From Sphingomonas sp. DG1-23 (GTDB lineage: Bacteria > Pseudomonadota > Alphaproteobacteria > Sphingomonadales > Sphingomonadaceae): a stretch of 64,000 nucleotides of DNA. A model generated the notes under the pieces. The model did no database searches, was not told where the DNA came from, and worked only from the letters and a program-made list of their open reading frames with translations. The position numbers and the translations under genes were made by a program. Shown here piece by piece: positions 47,164 through 54,831 of this stretch; the first letter of the stretch is position 1, and every line of letters starts with the position of its first letter. Where the stretch lies: the NCBI RefSeq assembly GCF_030730875.1, contig NZ_JAVAMA010000001.1, forward strand, positions 434,001-498,000, read 5' to 3'.

Positions 47164-47280
47164 AGCACATGTCCCTCGGGGCGCTGGCGGGCAAAGTAGA
47201 GGGGAGCACGCGACGGAGCATCACGTGCTAATGTGCCGACCGCATCTCAGCTCTATTCCTTGCAATCAATGCATTGAAGC

Positions 47281-47329
47281 GTGTCAACCGACGCCGGCAA
47301 AACCTCCAGCGTGTCAACCGTGTCAACCG
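47281..47329. repeat. Three short direct repeats, GTGTCAACCG
   Basis: GTGTCAACCG occurs at 47281, 47311 and 47320, the last two overlapping by one base. It lies in the 200-base gap between the immunity gene and gmk. No hairpin or gene is evident there. It may mark an insertion boundary, but nothing similar was found before the toxin gene. Confidence 0.5.
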
Positions 47330-47363
47330 GACCTCCCGCGCCGGCCCCGGCAGCGCCGTCGCG

Positions 47364-48014
47364 CTACTTGTTCAGCCCCCGGATGAACCCGATCAGCCCC
47401 GTCTGCCGCGAGCGCCGCAGCCGTTCCGCCTTGACGATCGTGTGCACCGATTCGAAGCATTTCTCGACTTCGTCGTTGACCAGCACATAGTCGTAACCGT
47501 CCCAGTGGCTGACCTCGGCGGTGGCGCGGGCCATGCGGGCGTCGATCACTTCGATCGAATCGGTCGCGCGGCGGAGCAGCCGCTCGTGCAATTCCTTGAG
47601 CGAGGGCGGCAGGATGAAGGCGCGGACCACGTCGCCGCCTGCGAGCTGGAAGAGCTGCTGCGCGCCCTGCCAGTCGATGTCGAACAAGACGTCGCGGCCC
47701 GCGGCGAGGATCTTGTTCACGCCCTCGCGCGGGGTGCCGTAGCGCTGATCGAAGACGTGCGCCCATTCGAGGAATTCGTTGTTCGCGACCATCTCGCGGA
47801 ATTTCTCGAGGTCGACGAAATGATAGTCGACGCCGTCGACTTCGCCCGGGCGCATCGGCCGGGTGGTGTACGACACCGACATTTCGAGAAACGGATCCGC
47901 TGCGAGCAATTTGCGCGCGATCGTCGATTTGCCCGCCCCCGAAGGCGAGGACAGCACGAAGAGGACGCCGCGGCGGCGGAATTTGTGCGGATCGTTCTCG
48001 GTGCGATGGGGCAT
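47364..48014 (-). CDS. gmk: Guanylate kinase
   Basis: Gmk phosphorylates GMP to GDP. The 216-residue enzyme has the P-loop SSPSGAGKSTIARKLL (about 22-37), the GMP-binding SVSYTTRPMRPGEVDGVDYH and later DVLFDIDWQGAQQLF. All are complete. The ATG at 48014 is 36 bases downstream of the small membrane gene pair on the same strand. Confidence 0.97.
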   Translation of the reverse strand: MPHRTENDPHKFRRRGVLFVLSSPSGAGKSTIARKLLAADPFLEMSVSYTTRPMRPGEVDGVDYHFVDLEKFREMVANNEFLEWAHVFDQRYGTPREGVNKILAAGRDVLFDIDWQGAQQLFQLAGGDVVRAFILPPSLKELHERLLRRATDSIEVIDARMARATAEVSHWDGYDYVLVNDEVEKCFESVHTIVKAERLRRSRQTGLIGFIRGLNK

Positions 48015-48050
48015 GGGCGCTACTGGCGTGGGGACTCGGGTCCCGTCAAG

Positions 48051-48254
48051 TCAGACGCGCGCGTCCCGCTTCCGGCGCCGGTCCTTCGCGAGCCGGTACA
48101 ACCCATAACCGCCGGCGAGCAGCAGCCCCGGCGCGCCCATCCGGGTAATCGCGCGCTGCGCGACATAGCCGAGCGCCGCACCCTTCAATCCGCCGCGGCC
48201 GTCGCGCCGGTCGATCTGGCTGCCGACCAGCGCGCCGATGAGGTTGCGGATCAT
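48051..48254 (-). CDS. Small membrane protein (67 aa), paralogue of the next gene
   Basis: MIRNLIGALVGSQIDRRDGR opens a protein with one hydrophobic stretch (APGLLLAGGYGLYRL) and a basic end (KDRRRKRDARV). The segment G..IDRRDG.GG..GA is shared with the gene just upstream, so the two are paralogues. The start overlaps the upstream stop (ATGA). No function is known to me. Confidence 0.78.
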   Translation of the reverse strand: MIRNLIGALVGSQIDRRDGRGGLKGAALGYVAQRAITRMGAPGLLLAGGYGLYRLAKDRRRKRDARV

Positions 48255-48442
48255 GCCTGCACCTCCTCGCGGGAGAAGCGGTGCACCGCATAAGCGATCC
48301 CGCCAAGGACGAGCGCGGCGGGAACCACGCGCTTGCCGACTTCCCAGACCGCCACGCCCGCCAGCGCGCCGAGCGTGCCGCCCTCGCCGTCGCGGCGGTC
48401 GATCCTGTTGCCGAGCCAGCCTGCGATTGCCTTGCCGATCAT
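48251..48442 (-). CDS. Small membrane protein (63 aa), paralogue of the neighbouring gene
   Basis: MIGKAIAGWLGNRIDRRDGE is followed by GGTLGALAGVAVWEVGKRVV and a short tail HRFSREEVQA. One membrane helix is likely (VVPAALVLGGIAYAVH). Its ribosome site GGGAG lies in the 3' arm of a perfect hairpin at 48448. It is the first gene of the pair. Confidence 0.78.
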   Translation of the reverse strand: MIGKAIAGWLGNRIDRRDGEGGTLGALAGVAVWEVGKRVVPAALVLGGIAYAVHRFSREEVQA

Positions 48443-48447
48443 GGAAT

Positions 48448-48469
48448 GCTCCCGATGATGTTCGGGAGC
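48448..48469 (-). promoter_or_regulatory. Hairpin masking the ribosome site of the 48442 gene
   Basis: GCTCCCGA-ACATCA-TCGGGAGC (minus-strand sense) pairs over eight perfect positions, ending five bases before the start codon. The GGGAG of the ribosome site lies in the 3' arm, so translation may depend on the stem opening, by heat, a protein or ribosome approach. Confidence 0.45.
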
Positions 48470-48490
48470 TAAGCGGCTGAAGCGCCAGCA

Positions 48491-48632
48491 AGTTCCTCCC
48501 CGAGCTTGCTCGGGGAGGGGGACCAGCGAAGCTGGTGGAGGGGCGGCGGGCGCAGTCCACCGGCTATGCCGACGCCCCCTCCACCACCGCTGCGCGGCGG
48601 TCCCCCTCCCCCAGCAAAGCTGGGGGAGGAAT
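48491..48632. repeat. Composite inverted repeat, TCCTCCCCGAGC family
   Basis: The left copy runs TTCCTCCCCGAGCTTGCTCG and on through GGGGACCAGCGAAGCTGGTGG. The right copy is its inverted relative, ending GCTGGGGGAGGAAT. It lies downstream of fumC and upstream of the small membrane pair (all minus). It matches the composites at 43874 and 52268. Confidence 0.85.
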
Positions 48633-48639
48633 GATAAGA

Positions 48640-50034
48640 TTACCGCCCGACCATCGTCTCTGGCCGGACATATTGGTCGAACGTCGCCTCGTCGACCAGG
48701 CCCAGCTCGAGCCCGGCCTGTTTGAGCGTCAGCCCCTTCTCGTGCGCGTACTTCGCGATCTTGGCCGAATTGTCGTAGCCGATCACCGGCGCCAGCGCCG
48801 TCACCAGCATCAGCGAACGCCCGACCAGATCGGCGATCTGCTTCTCGTTGGCCTCGGTGCCGTCGACGCAGCGCTCGGCGAAGCTGGTCATGCCGATCGC
48901 CAGCAGGCTGATCGAGCGCAGCACATTGGCGCCGATCAGCGGCATGAACACGTTCAATTCGAAATGGCCCTGCATTCCGCCAACGGTCACCGCCTGATGA
49001 TTGCCGATCACCTGCGCCGCGACCATCGTCAGCGATTCGCACTGAGTCGGGTTGACCTTGCCCGGCATGATCGAGCTGCCCGGCTCGTTGGCCGGCAGCG
49101 ACAGCTCGCCAAGGCCCGAGCGCGGGCCAGAGCCGAGGAAACGGATGTCGTTGGCGATCTTGTTGAGCGCCACCGCCAGCGTGTTGAGCGCGCCCGAGAA
49201 GAAGACGAGTCCGTCCTTGGCGGCAAGCTGTTCGAACTTGTTGGGCGCGGGCTCGAACTCCGTGCCGGCGATGTCGCTGATCGCCGCGGCCATGTCCTCG
49301 GCCCAGCCCTCGGGCGCGTTGAGCCCGGTGCCGACCGCGGTGCCGCCGATCGCGAGCTTGCGGATATTGCCGTTCAGCGCGCCCTCGATCCGCGCCTTGC
49401 AGCTCACCAGCTGTGCGGCATAGCCGGAGAATTCCTGGCCGAGGGTCAGCGGCGTCGCGTCCTGGGTATGGGTGCGGCCGATCTTGACGATGTGATCCCA
49501 GGCTTCGGCCTTGGCGGTCAGCGAGGCGGTGAGTTGCGCGAGCGCCGGCAGCAGCACGTCGCGCGTCGCGATCGCAGTGGCGACGTGGAGCGCGGTCGGG
49601 AAGCTGTCGTTCGACGACTGGCTCATATTGACGTGATCGTTGGGATGCACCGGCGACTTGCCGCCGCGCGCGCCGCCCAGCACCTCGTTGGCGCGGCCGG
49701 CGATCACTTCGTTGACGTTCATGTTGGTCTGGGTGCCCGATCCGGTCTGCCAGATCACCAACGGGAACTGATCGTCGAGCTTGCCCGCGACGATCTCCTG
49801 CGCCGCGGCCTCGATCGCGTCGACCAGCTTGGCGTCGAGCCCGTGCTTGCGGTTCACCCGCGCCGCGGCCTGCTTCACGATCGCCTGGGCGTGGACGATG
49901 CCGAGCGGCATCCGTTCTTGTCCGCCGAACGGGAAATTCTCGATCGAGCGCTGGGTCTGCGCACCCCAATAGGCGTTGGCGGGGACTTCGATGGCGCCGA
50001 TCGAATCGGTTTCGGTGCGGGTTTCCTGAGTCAC
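48640..50034 (-). CDS. fumC: Class II fumarate hydratase
   Basis: FumC interconverts fumarate and malate in the TCA cycle and is heat-stable and iron-free. The 464-residue protein carries [16 protein letters not shown] (about 105) and the superfamily signature [17 protein letters not shown] (about 315). [20 protein letters not shown] also fits. The start is a GTG at 50034 with GGAGG four bases upstream. No frameshift or truncation is seen. Confidence 0.97.
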   Translation of the reverse strand: MTQETRTETDSIGAIEVPANAYWGAQTQRSIENFPFGGQERMPLGIVHAQAIVKQAAARVNRKHGLDAKLVDAIEAAAQEIVAGKLDDQFPLVIWQTGSGTQTNMNVNEVIAGRANEVLGGARGGKSPVHPNDHVNMSQSSNDSFPTALHVATAIATRDVLLPALAQLTASLTAKAEAWDHIVKIGRTHTQDATPLTLGQEFSGYAAQLVSCKARIEGALNGNIRKLAIGGTAVGTGLNAPEGWAEDMAAAISDIAGTEFEPAPNKFEQLAAKDGLVFFSGALNTLAVALNKIANDIRFLGSGPRSGLGELSLPANEPGSSIMPGKVNPTQCESLTMVAAQVIGNHQAVTVGGMQGHFELNVFMPLIGANVLRSISLLAIGMTSFAERCVDGTEANEKQIADLVGRSLMLVTALAPVIGYDNSAKIAKYAHEKGLTLKQAGLELGLVDEATFDQYVRPETMVGR

Positions 50035-50123
50035 ACAACCTCCGTTCGCCCTGCGCTTGTCGAAGGGCGATTCTTCTGTTGCAGGCGCTCTAGAAGGAAG
50101 TACGCCCTTTCGCCAACCCCACC

Positions 50124-50206
50124 CGTCACCCGGCGACAGTCGGGACCTCAGGCCGCTGACGCAGCCTTTGCGGCACGAGATCCCGGCGTGCGCCGGGATG
50201 ACGAAG
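50124..50206. repeat. Intergenic inverted repeat pair, ATCCCGGCG family
   Basis: GTCACCCGGCGACAGTCGGG at 50124 and the inverted GAGATCCCGGCGTGCGCCGG plus GATGACG near 50176. It is the same arrangement as at 26196. It lies between sspB and fumC and ends at the sspB stop. Confidence 0.75.
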
Positions 50207-50207
50207 C

Positions 50208-50690
50208 CTATTTCTTCCGCTTGAAGTCCACCGAGACGACGTTCGAGCCGTCGTCCGCCGGCGTGATCGTCGGGCCGTCATTCTCGGCCTCTTCGTGCGG
50301 CTCGGGCCCCTCGGGCACGTCCTGCGCCTGGAAGCGCAGCTCGAAATTGACCGCGGGATCGTGGAAGCCGGTGATCGCCGAGAACGGGATGTTGAGCATC
50401 GCAGGGACCTGGTTGAAGCTCAGCCCGACCGAGAATTTCTCGTCGTCGACCTTCAGATCCCAGAAGCGATGCTGGAGGACGATCGTCATCTCGTCGGGAA
50501 AGCGCTCGATCAGCCGCTGGGGAATGTCGACTCCGGGCGCGTGCGTCTTGAAGGTGATGTAGAAATGATGCGCGCCGGGCAGCGCCTGCGTCGCGGCGAC
50601 CGAGCCGAGCACGCGGCCGACCACGGCACGCAACGCCTCCTGGACGATCTCGTCATAGGGAATCAGGCTGTCGGGCACGGTACCGGTCAT
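50208..50690 (-). CDS. sspB: ClpXP specificity-enhancing factor SspB
   Basis: SspB delivers ssrA-tagged and other proteins to the ClpXP protease. The 160-residue protein has the alphaproteobacterial SspB core [20 protein letters not shown], then [17 protein letters not shown] and [17 protein letters not shown] flexible acidic linker (about 118-148) leads to a conserved C-terminal tail, [11 protein letters not shown], the ClpX-docking peptide. The ATG at 50690 is chosen over an upstream one. It diverges from hisB. Confidence 0.94.
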   Translation of the reverse strand: MTGTVPDSLIPYDEIVQEALRAVVGRVLGSVAATQALPGAHHFYITFKTHAPGVDIPQRLIERFPDEMTIVLQHRFWDLKVDDEKFSVGLSFNQVPAMLNIPFSAITGFHDPAVNFELRFQAQDVPEGPEPHEEAENDGPTITPADDGSNVVSVDFKRKK

Positions 50691-50733
50691 AGGCCTTGGG
50701 TAGCGTCTCGTGCCCACGGGTCAAGCGTATGCT

Positions 50734-50765
50734 GCTTGCCCCCAAGCAAGCCTATTTTGCTTGGG
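50734..50765 (+). promoter_or_regulatory. Mutually exclusive hairpins before hisB
   Basis: GCTTGC (50734) can pair with GCAAGC (50746). The overlapping CCCAAGCA (50741) can instead pair perfectly with TGCTTGGG (50758). The two stems cannot form together, as in attenuators. No run of His codons or leader peptide was found, so attenuation is only a possibility. Confidence 0.3.
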
Positions 50766-50790
50766 ACCGCATGGACGCTATGGGGGCGCG

Positions 50791-51378
50791 ATGCGCACCG
50801 CCACGATCAGCCGCAAGACGAGCGAGACCTCGGTCGACGTAACCGTCAATCTCGACGGCACCGGCGCCTATGCGGTTTCGACCGGCATCGGCTTTTTCGA
50901 CCATATGCTCGAGCAGCTCAGCCGCCATTCGCTGATCGATCTCGAGGTGAAGACGGTGGGCGACCTCCATATCGACCAGCACCACACCGTCGAGGATACC
51001 GGGCTCGCGATCGGCGAGGCAGTGGCGAAGGCGCTCGGCGACAAGAAGGGCATCCGCCGCTACGCCGACGCATTGTCGCCGATGGACGAGACGCTCACCC
51101 GGGTGGCAATCGACATTTCGGGGCGCCCCTTCCTCGTCTGGAAGACCGAATTCAGCCAGAAGCGCCTCGGCGAGATGGACACCGAGATGTTCGAGCATTG
51201 GTTCCACAGCTTCGCCCAGACTGCGGGCGTGACGCTCCATGTCGAAACGCTTTACGGCAGCAACAACCACCATATCGCCGAGGCTGCGTTCAAGGGCCTC
51301 GCCCGGGCGCTGCGCGAGGCTGTCGAGATCGATCCGCGCAAGGCGGACGCGATCCCGAGCACCAAGGGAATACTGTGA
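50791..51378 (+). CDS. hisB: Imidazoleglycerol-phosphate dehydratase
   Basis: HisB dehydrates IGP to imidazole-acetol phosphate (histidine step 6). The 195-residue protein is the single-function form. The duplicated metal motifs are visible: [17 protein letters not shown] and [16 protein letters not shown], then [20 protein letters not shown]. The ATG at 50791 follows TATGGGGGCGCG. It opens the his operon in this window and its stop overlaps the YciI gene start. Confidence 0.97.
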   Translation: MRTATISRKTSETSVDVTVNLDGTGAYAVSTGIGFFDHMLEQLSRHSLIDLEVKTVGDLHIDQHHTVEDTGLAIGEAVAKALGDKKGIRRYADALSPMDETLTRVAIDISGRPFLVWKTEFSQKRLGEMDTEMFEHWFHSFAQTAGVTLHVETLYGSNNHHIAEAAFKGLARALREAVEIDPRKADAIPSTKGIL

Positions 51379-51662
51379 TGATCGTCGCGATCCTGAGCTA
51401 CAAGGTGCCGATCGAGACGGTCGACCTGCACCGCGCCGCGCATATCGAATGGCTGCGCGAACGCTATGCCGACGGGACGATGCTCGCCTCGGGCCGCCAG
51501 ACGCCGCCGACCGGCGGAGTGCTGCTGCTGCGCGGAACGCGCGCAGCGGCCGAGGCTTTGCTCGCTGCGGATCCGTTCGCAGTGCACCAGGTCGCCGATT
51601 ACGCGCTCACCGAATTCACCCCGACGATGACCGCGCCCGGGCTGGAAGCGCTGACCGGATGA
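51378..51662 (+). CDS. YciI-related protein inside the his operon
   Basis: This 94-residue protein of the YciI dimeric alpha-beta-barrel fold reads [20 protein letters not shown], then HIEWLRERYADGTMLASG and DPFAVHQVADYALTEFTP. YciI proteins have a conserved His-Asp pair; here the H (AAHIEWL) and D (AADPF) are both present. The role is unknown. It overlaps hisB by one base and hisH by four, so it is strongly coupled to histidine synthesis. Confidence 0.85.
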   Translation: MIVAILSYKVPIETVDLHRAAHIEWLRERYADGTMLASGRQTPPTGGVLLLRGTRAAAEALLAADPFAVHQVADYALTEFTPTMTAPGLEALTG

Positions 51663-52261
51663 GCGTCGCGCTGATCGATTACGGCGCGGGCAATCTCCAT
51701 TCGGTCCATAACGCGCTCAAGGCAGCGGGCGCCGAGGGGCTCGTCATCACCGCCGATCCGGACGTAGTGACGAAGGCCGACCGGATCGTCTTGCCCGGCG
51801 TCGGCGCATTCGGCGCCTGCGCCCGGGGCTTGCGCGAAGTCGACGGGATGATCGCCGCGCTCGAGCAGCGCGTGCTGGACGCAGGCGTACCGTTCCTCGG
51901 CGTCTGCGTCGGCATGCAGCTGATGGCGAGCCGCGGCGAGGAGCTCGGCACGCATGAAGGGCTCGGCTGGATTCCCGGCGTGGTCCGGCACTTGCCGCCT
52001 TCCCCCGATGTACGCGTTCCGCACATGGGCTGGAACGACGTGATCCCGGTCGGCGAACATCCGCTGATCGAGCCCGGCGAGGCCTATTTCCTCCACAGCT
52101 TCGCCTTCGAGGGCGACCACGTCCTCGCCACCACCGAACATGGCGTCCCGGTCACCGCCGCGATCGGCCGCGACAATCTGGCCGGCGTCCAGTTCCACCC
52201 CGAAAAGAGCCAGCGCTACGGCATCGCGCTGCTGGAGAGGTTCCTCACATGGCGGCCGTGA
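51659..52261 (+). CDS. hisH: Imidazole glycerol phosphate synthase glutaminase subunit
   Basis: HisH releases ammonia from glutamine and channels it to HisF. The 200-residue class I glutamine amidotransferase has the nucleophile in GVCVGMQLMASRGEE (Cys near 80). The oxyanion strand precedes it (LPGVGAFG), and the His/Glu of the triad are in VQFHPEKSQRYG. N-terminal IDYGAGNLHSVHNAL is diagnostic. Confidence 0.97.
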   Translation: MSVALIDYGAGNLHSVHNALKAAGAEGLVITADPDVVTKADRIVLPGVGAFGACARGLREVDGMIAALEQRVLDAGVPFLGVCVGMQLMASRGEELGTHEGLGWIPGVVRHLPPSPDVRVPHMGWNDVIPVGEHPLIEPGEAYFLHSFAFEGDHVLATTEHGVPVTAAIGRDNLAGVQFHPEKSQRYGIALLERFLTWRP

Positions 52262-52267
52262 TCGATC

Positions 52268-52413
52268 AAATCCTCCCCGAGCTCGTCTCGGGGAGGGGGA
52301 CCATCGCGCAGCGATGGTGGAGGGGCGGCCGGCGTAGCCGGCGGGCTTCGCCCGCCGCCTCTCCACCAGCCTGCGGCTGGCCCCCCTCCCCCAGCAAGCT
52401 GTGGGAGGAATTT
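52268..52413. repeat. Composite inverted repeat inside the his operon
   Basis: AAATCCTCCCCGAGCTCGTC begins at 52268 and its inverted relative ends at CTGTGGGAGGAATTTT. It separates hisH and hisA. The right end provides GGAGG seven bases before the hisA ATG. It belongs to the same family as 43874 and 48491. Confidence 0.85.
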
Positions 52414-52415
52414 TG

Positions 52416-53147
52416 ATGTCGCCCCTCATCCTCTTCCCCGCCATCGACCTCAAGGCCGGGCAGGTCGTCCGCCTCGCCGAGGGCGATATGGACCGCGCTA
52501 CGATCTATGGCGACGATCCCGCCGCGCAGGCCGAGATCTTCGCGACCGCCGGCGCCGAATGGCTCCACGTCGTCGATCTAGACGGTGCGTTCGCGGGTGA
52601 GTCGATCAACGGCGCAGCGGTGGCGGGAATCCTCGCGCGCTTCGGCGGCAAGGTCCAGCTGGGCGGCGGTATCCGCAACCGCGAATCGATCGCGCGCTGG
52701 CTCGATCTCGGCGTCGCGCGCGTGGTGATCGGCACCGCGGCTTTGGAGAATCCCGACCTCGTCCGCGAAGCCGCGCGCGAATATCCCGGCCGGATCGTGG
52801 TGGCGGTCGACGCCCGCGACGGCATGGTCGCGACGCATGGCTGGGCCGATGTCTCGGACGTGTCGGTGGTCGATCTCGCCCGGCGGTTCGAGGATGCCGG
52901 GGTTGCGGCCCTGTTGTTCACCGATGTCGGCCGCGACGGATTGCTCAAGGGCTGCAATGTCGAGGCGACGGTGGCGCTCGCCCGCGCAGTGAGGATCCCG
53001 GTGATCGCCAGCGGCGGCGTGACCGATATCGGCGACATCCATGCATTGCGACCCCATGTCGCAGATGGCGTCGAAGGCGTGATCACCGGACGGGCGCTGT
53101 ACGACGGCCGGCTCGATCTGGCCGAGGCGATCGAGGTGGCGGCGTGA
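52416..53147 (+). CDS. hisA: ProFAR isomerase HisA
   Basis: HisA isomerises ProFAR to PRFAR. The 243-residue TIM barrel has [20 protein letters not shown] (catalytic Asp), [13 protein letters not shown] and [14 protein letters not shown]. It ends with [13 protein letters not shown] and [13 protein letters not shown]. The ribosome site GGAGG is the end of the upstream repeat. Confidence 0.97.
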   Translation: MSPLILFPAIDLKAGQVVRLAEGDMDRATIYGDDPAAQAEIFATAGAEWLHVVDLDGAFAGESINGAAVAGILARFGGKVQLGGGIRNRESIARWLDLGVARVVIGTAALENPDLVREAAREYPGRIVVAVDARDGMVATHGWADVSDVSVVDLARRFEDAGVAALLFTDVGRDGLLKGCNVEATVALARAVRIPVIASGGVTDIGDIHALRPHVADGVEGVITGRALYDGRLDLAEAIEVAA

Positions 53148-53157
53148 TCCTCTCTCT

Positions 53158-53235
53158 CCGTTCGTTTCGAGCGAAGTCGAGAAACGGCCAAGCCACGCCC
53201 AGTCCCGGTTTCTCGACTTCGCTCGAAACGAACGG
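53158..53235. repeat. Large inverted repeat inside the his operon, TTCGTTTCGAGCG family
   Basis: Arms of about 28 bases around CGTTTCGAGCGAAGTCGAGA (53158) and TCTCGACTTCGCTCGAAACG (53209) pair almost perfectly with a short 17-base middle. It lies between hisA and hisF. I saw no second copy of this family in the window. Confidence 0.85.
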
Positions 53236-53253
53236 ATTTGGAGCTTTCCCAGG

Positions 53254-54021
53254 ATGACCGTCCGGGCCCGAATCATCCCCTGCCTCGACGTCGCCAACGG
53301 CCGCGTCGTCAAAGGCGTCAATTTCGTCGACCTGATCGACGCCGGCGATCCGGTCGAGCAGGCGCGCGCCTATGACGCCGCCGGCGCCGACGAGCTCTGC
53401 TTCCTCGACATCACCGCCAGCCACGAGGCGCGCGGGACGATCCTCGACGTCGTTCGCCGCACCGCCGAGGTCTGCTTCATGCCATTGACCGTCGGCGGCG
53501 GCGTGCGCGGGGTCGAGGATGCCCGCGCATTGCTGCTCGCCGGGGCCGACAAGGTCGCCGTCAACTCGGCGGCGGTGTTGCGTCCCGAGATCGTCGGCGA
53601 GATCGCCGAGCGGATGGGCAGCCAATGCGTCGTCGCCTCGGTCGATGCCCGCAGGGTCGCAGAGGGCCGCTGGGAAGTCTTCACCCATGGCGGCCGCCGC
53701 GAGACCGGGATCGACGCCGTCGCCCATGCGCTCCGCCTCGCCGAACTGGGCGCAGGCGAATTGCTCGTCACATCGATGGACCGCGACGGCACCCGCGACG
53801 GCTATGACCTCGAACTGATCCGCACGATCGCCGATCGGGTGACCGTCCCGGTGGTGGCATCGGGCGGAGTCGGCAATCTCGGGCATCTGGTCGCGGGAAT
53901 CCGCGATGGCCATGCCAGCGCAGTGCTCGCGGCATCGATCTTCCATTTCGGCGAGGCCAGCATCGCCGACGCGCATGCCGCGCTGGCGGCTGCGGGGATT
54001 TCGGTACGCAGCCAAAACTAG
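53254..54021 (+). CDS. hisF: Imidazole glycerol phosphate synthase cyclase subunit
   Basis: HisF uses HisH ammonia to close the imidazole ring and release AICAR. The 255-residue barrel has [19 protein letters not shown] (Asp11), [14 protein letters not shown] and [20 protein letters not shown] (catalytic Asp). [13 protein letters not shown] is also conserved. It has a ribosome site of TTTCCCAGG-like composition rather than a clear GGAGG. Confidence 0.97.
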   Translation: MTVRARIIPCLDVANGRVVKGVNFVDLIDAGDPVEQARAYDAAGADELCFLDITASHEARGTILDVVRRTAEVCFMPLTVGGGVRGVEDARALLLAGADKVAVNSAAVLRPEIVGEIAERMGSQCVVASVDARRVAEGRWEVFTHGGRRETGIDAVAHALRLAELGAGELLVTSMDRDGTRDGYDLELIRTIADRVTVPVVASGGVGNLGHLVAGIRDGHASAVLAASIFHFGEASIADAHAALAAAGISVRSQN

Positions 54022-54130
54022 TCGTCACCCCGGCCTTGTTCCGGGGCCCACGGTGCGGCTGGAGATGTCCTCGAAGCTCTTGTCCAGCTTTCGCGGATGC
54101 GTGGCCCCCGGCAAAAGGCCGGGGTGACGA
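54022..54130. repeat. Intergenic inverted repeat pair, TCACCCCGGCC family
   Basis: GTCACCCCGGCCTTGTTCCG begins near 54024 and GGCCCCCGGCAAAAGGCCGG plus GGTGACG ends near 54130. It is a variant of the ATCCCGGCG family and is of the same kind as 62330. It starts right after the hisF stop. Confidence 0.75.
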
Positions 54131-54176
54131 AATAGAGCTTAACCGTTCGCCAACTCGGCCGGGCTACACCTCCCAT

Positions 54177-54365
54177 ATGTTCCGCATCGCCCTTGTTCTG
54201 CTGATCGCGACGCCGGCCCTCGCCACCGCGCATAGCGGCGTCGCAGGATCGCGTTCGATGCCCGAGCTCTCCGACCTCGCATTGTTCGCGTGCGCCGCGT
54301 TCGGAATATGGTTCGTGCGCAGCCGGCTGCGTGCGCGTTTCCGCCGCAACGCCCCCAAGGATTGA
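54177..54365 (+). CDS. Tiny exported protein with PEP-CTERM-like end (62 aa)
   Basis: The protein has a Sec signal (MFRIALVLLIATPALATAHS). After only about ten residues it goes into MPELSDLALFACAAFGIWFV and the basic cluster RSRLRARFRR. The order Pro-Glu, a hydrophobic helix, then Arg cluster is that of the PEP-CTERM sorting tag. With almost no mature domain it may be a minimal sorted peptide or a two-helix membrane protein. It sits between hisF and hisE. No ribosome site is visible. Confidence 0.6.
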   Translation: MFRIALVLLIATPALATAHSGVAGSRSMPELSDLALFACAAFGIWFVRSRLRARFRRNAPKD

Positions 54366-54397
54366 CAGCCGCGTCCCGCTCCCGCAGCCGGAACGGC

Positions 54398-54715
54398 ATG
54401 GCAGATATTCTCGACGCGCTCGAAGCTGTGATCCGCGAACGCCGGGGCGGCGATCCGGACAGCTCCTATGTCGCCCGGCTGACCGCCAAGGGTCGCGCCA
54501 AGATCGCCCAGAAGCTCGGCGAGGAAGCCGTCGAGACGGTGATCGCCGCGATCGAGGACGACAAGGCTGCGCTGACCGGGGAAGCCGCCGACCTGATCTT
54601 CCACCTCGCGGTGCTGCTCGCCGACGCGGGGCTCAGCCTCGACCATGTCCGCGCCGAGCTCGCCCGCCGCGAAGGCGTGTCGGGAATCGACGAAAAGGCG
54701 AGCCGCGCGCGATAA
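54398..54715 (+). CDS. hisE: Phosphoribosyl-ATP pyrophosphatase
   Basis: HisE removes pyrophosphate from PR-ATP (histidine step 2). The 105-residue helical MazG-like protein has DPDSSYVARLTAKGRAKIAQ, KLGEEAVETVIAAIEDD and EAADLIFHLAVLLADAG. This copy is not fused to HisI. Metal-binding Glu and Asp residues are present. Confidence 0.95.
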   Translation: MADILDALEAVIRERRGGDPDSSYVARLTAKGRAKIAQKLGEEAVETVIAAIEDDKAALTGEAADLIFHLAVLLADAGLSLDHVRAELARREGVSGIDEKASRAR

Positions 54716-54720
54716 TGCGC

Positions 54721-54827
54721 TCCCCTCCCGCTTGCGGGAGAGGCCGGGGGAAGGCATTGCCTCGCACCAGCGATGCGGGACCGGAGGCTACCCCTCCCCC
54801 TAATCCCTCCCGCAAGCGGGAGGGGAA
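54721..54827. repeat. Intergenic inverted repeat pair, CCCTCCCGCTTGCGGGAG family
   Basis: CCCCTCCCGCTTGCGGGAGA (54722) and CCCTCCCGCAAGCGGGAGGG (54805) are each near-perfect hairpins, in inverted order. The latter ends GGGAGGGG six bases before the hit start codon and acts as its ribosome site. It is related to the elements at 5530 and 56901. Confidence 0.82.
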
Positions 54828-54831
54828 TTGC

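Noticed and set aside
48442..48510. EcfG-type stress promoter (GGAAC-N16-CGTT) before the mini-protein pair
   Set aside because: GGAAC is present on the minus strand, but the -10 part reads CGCTT and the GGAAC is the end of a repeat element, so the match is likely chance.
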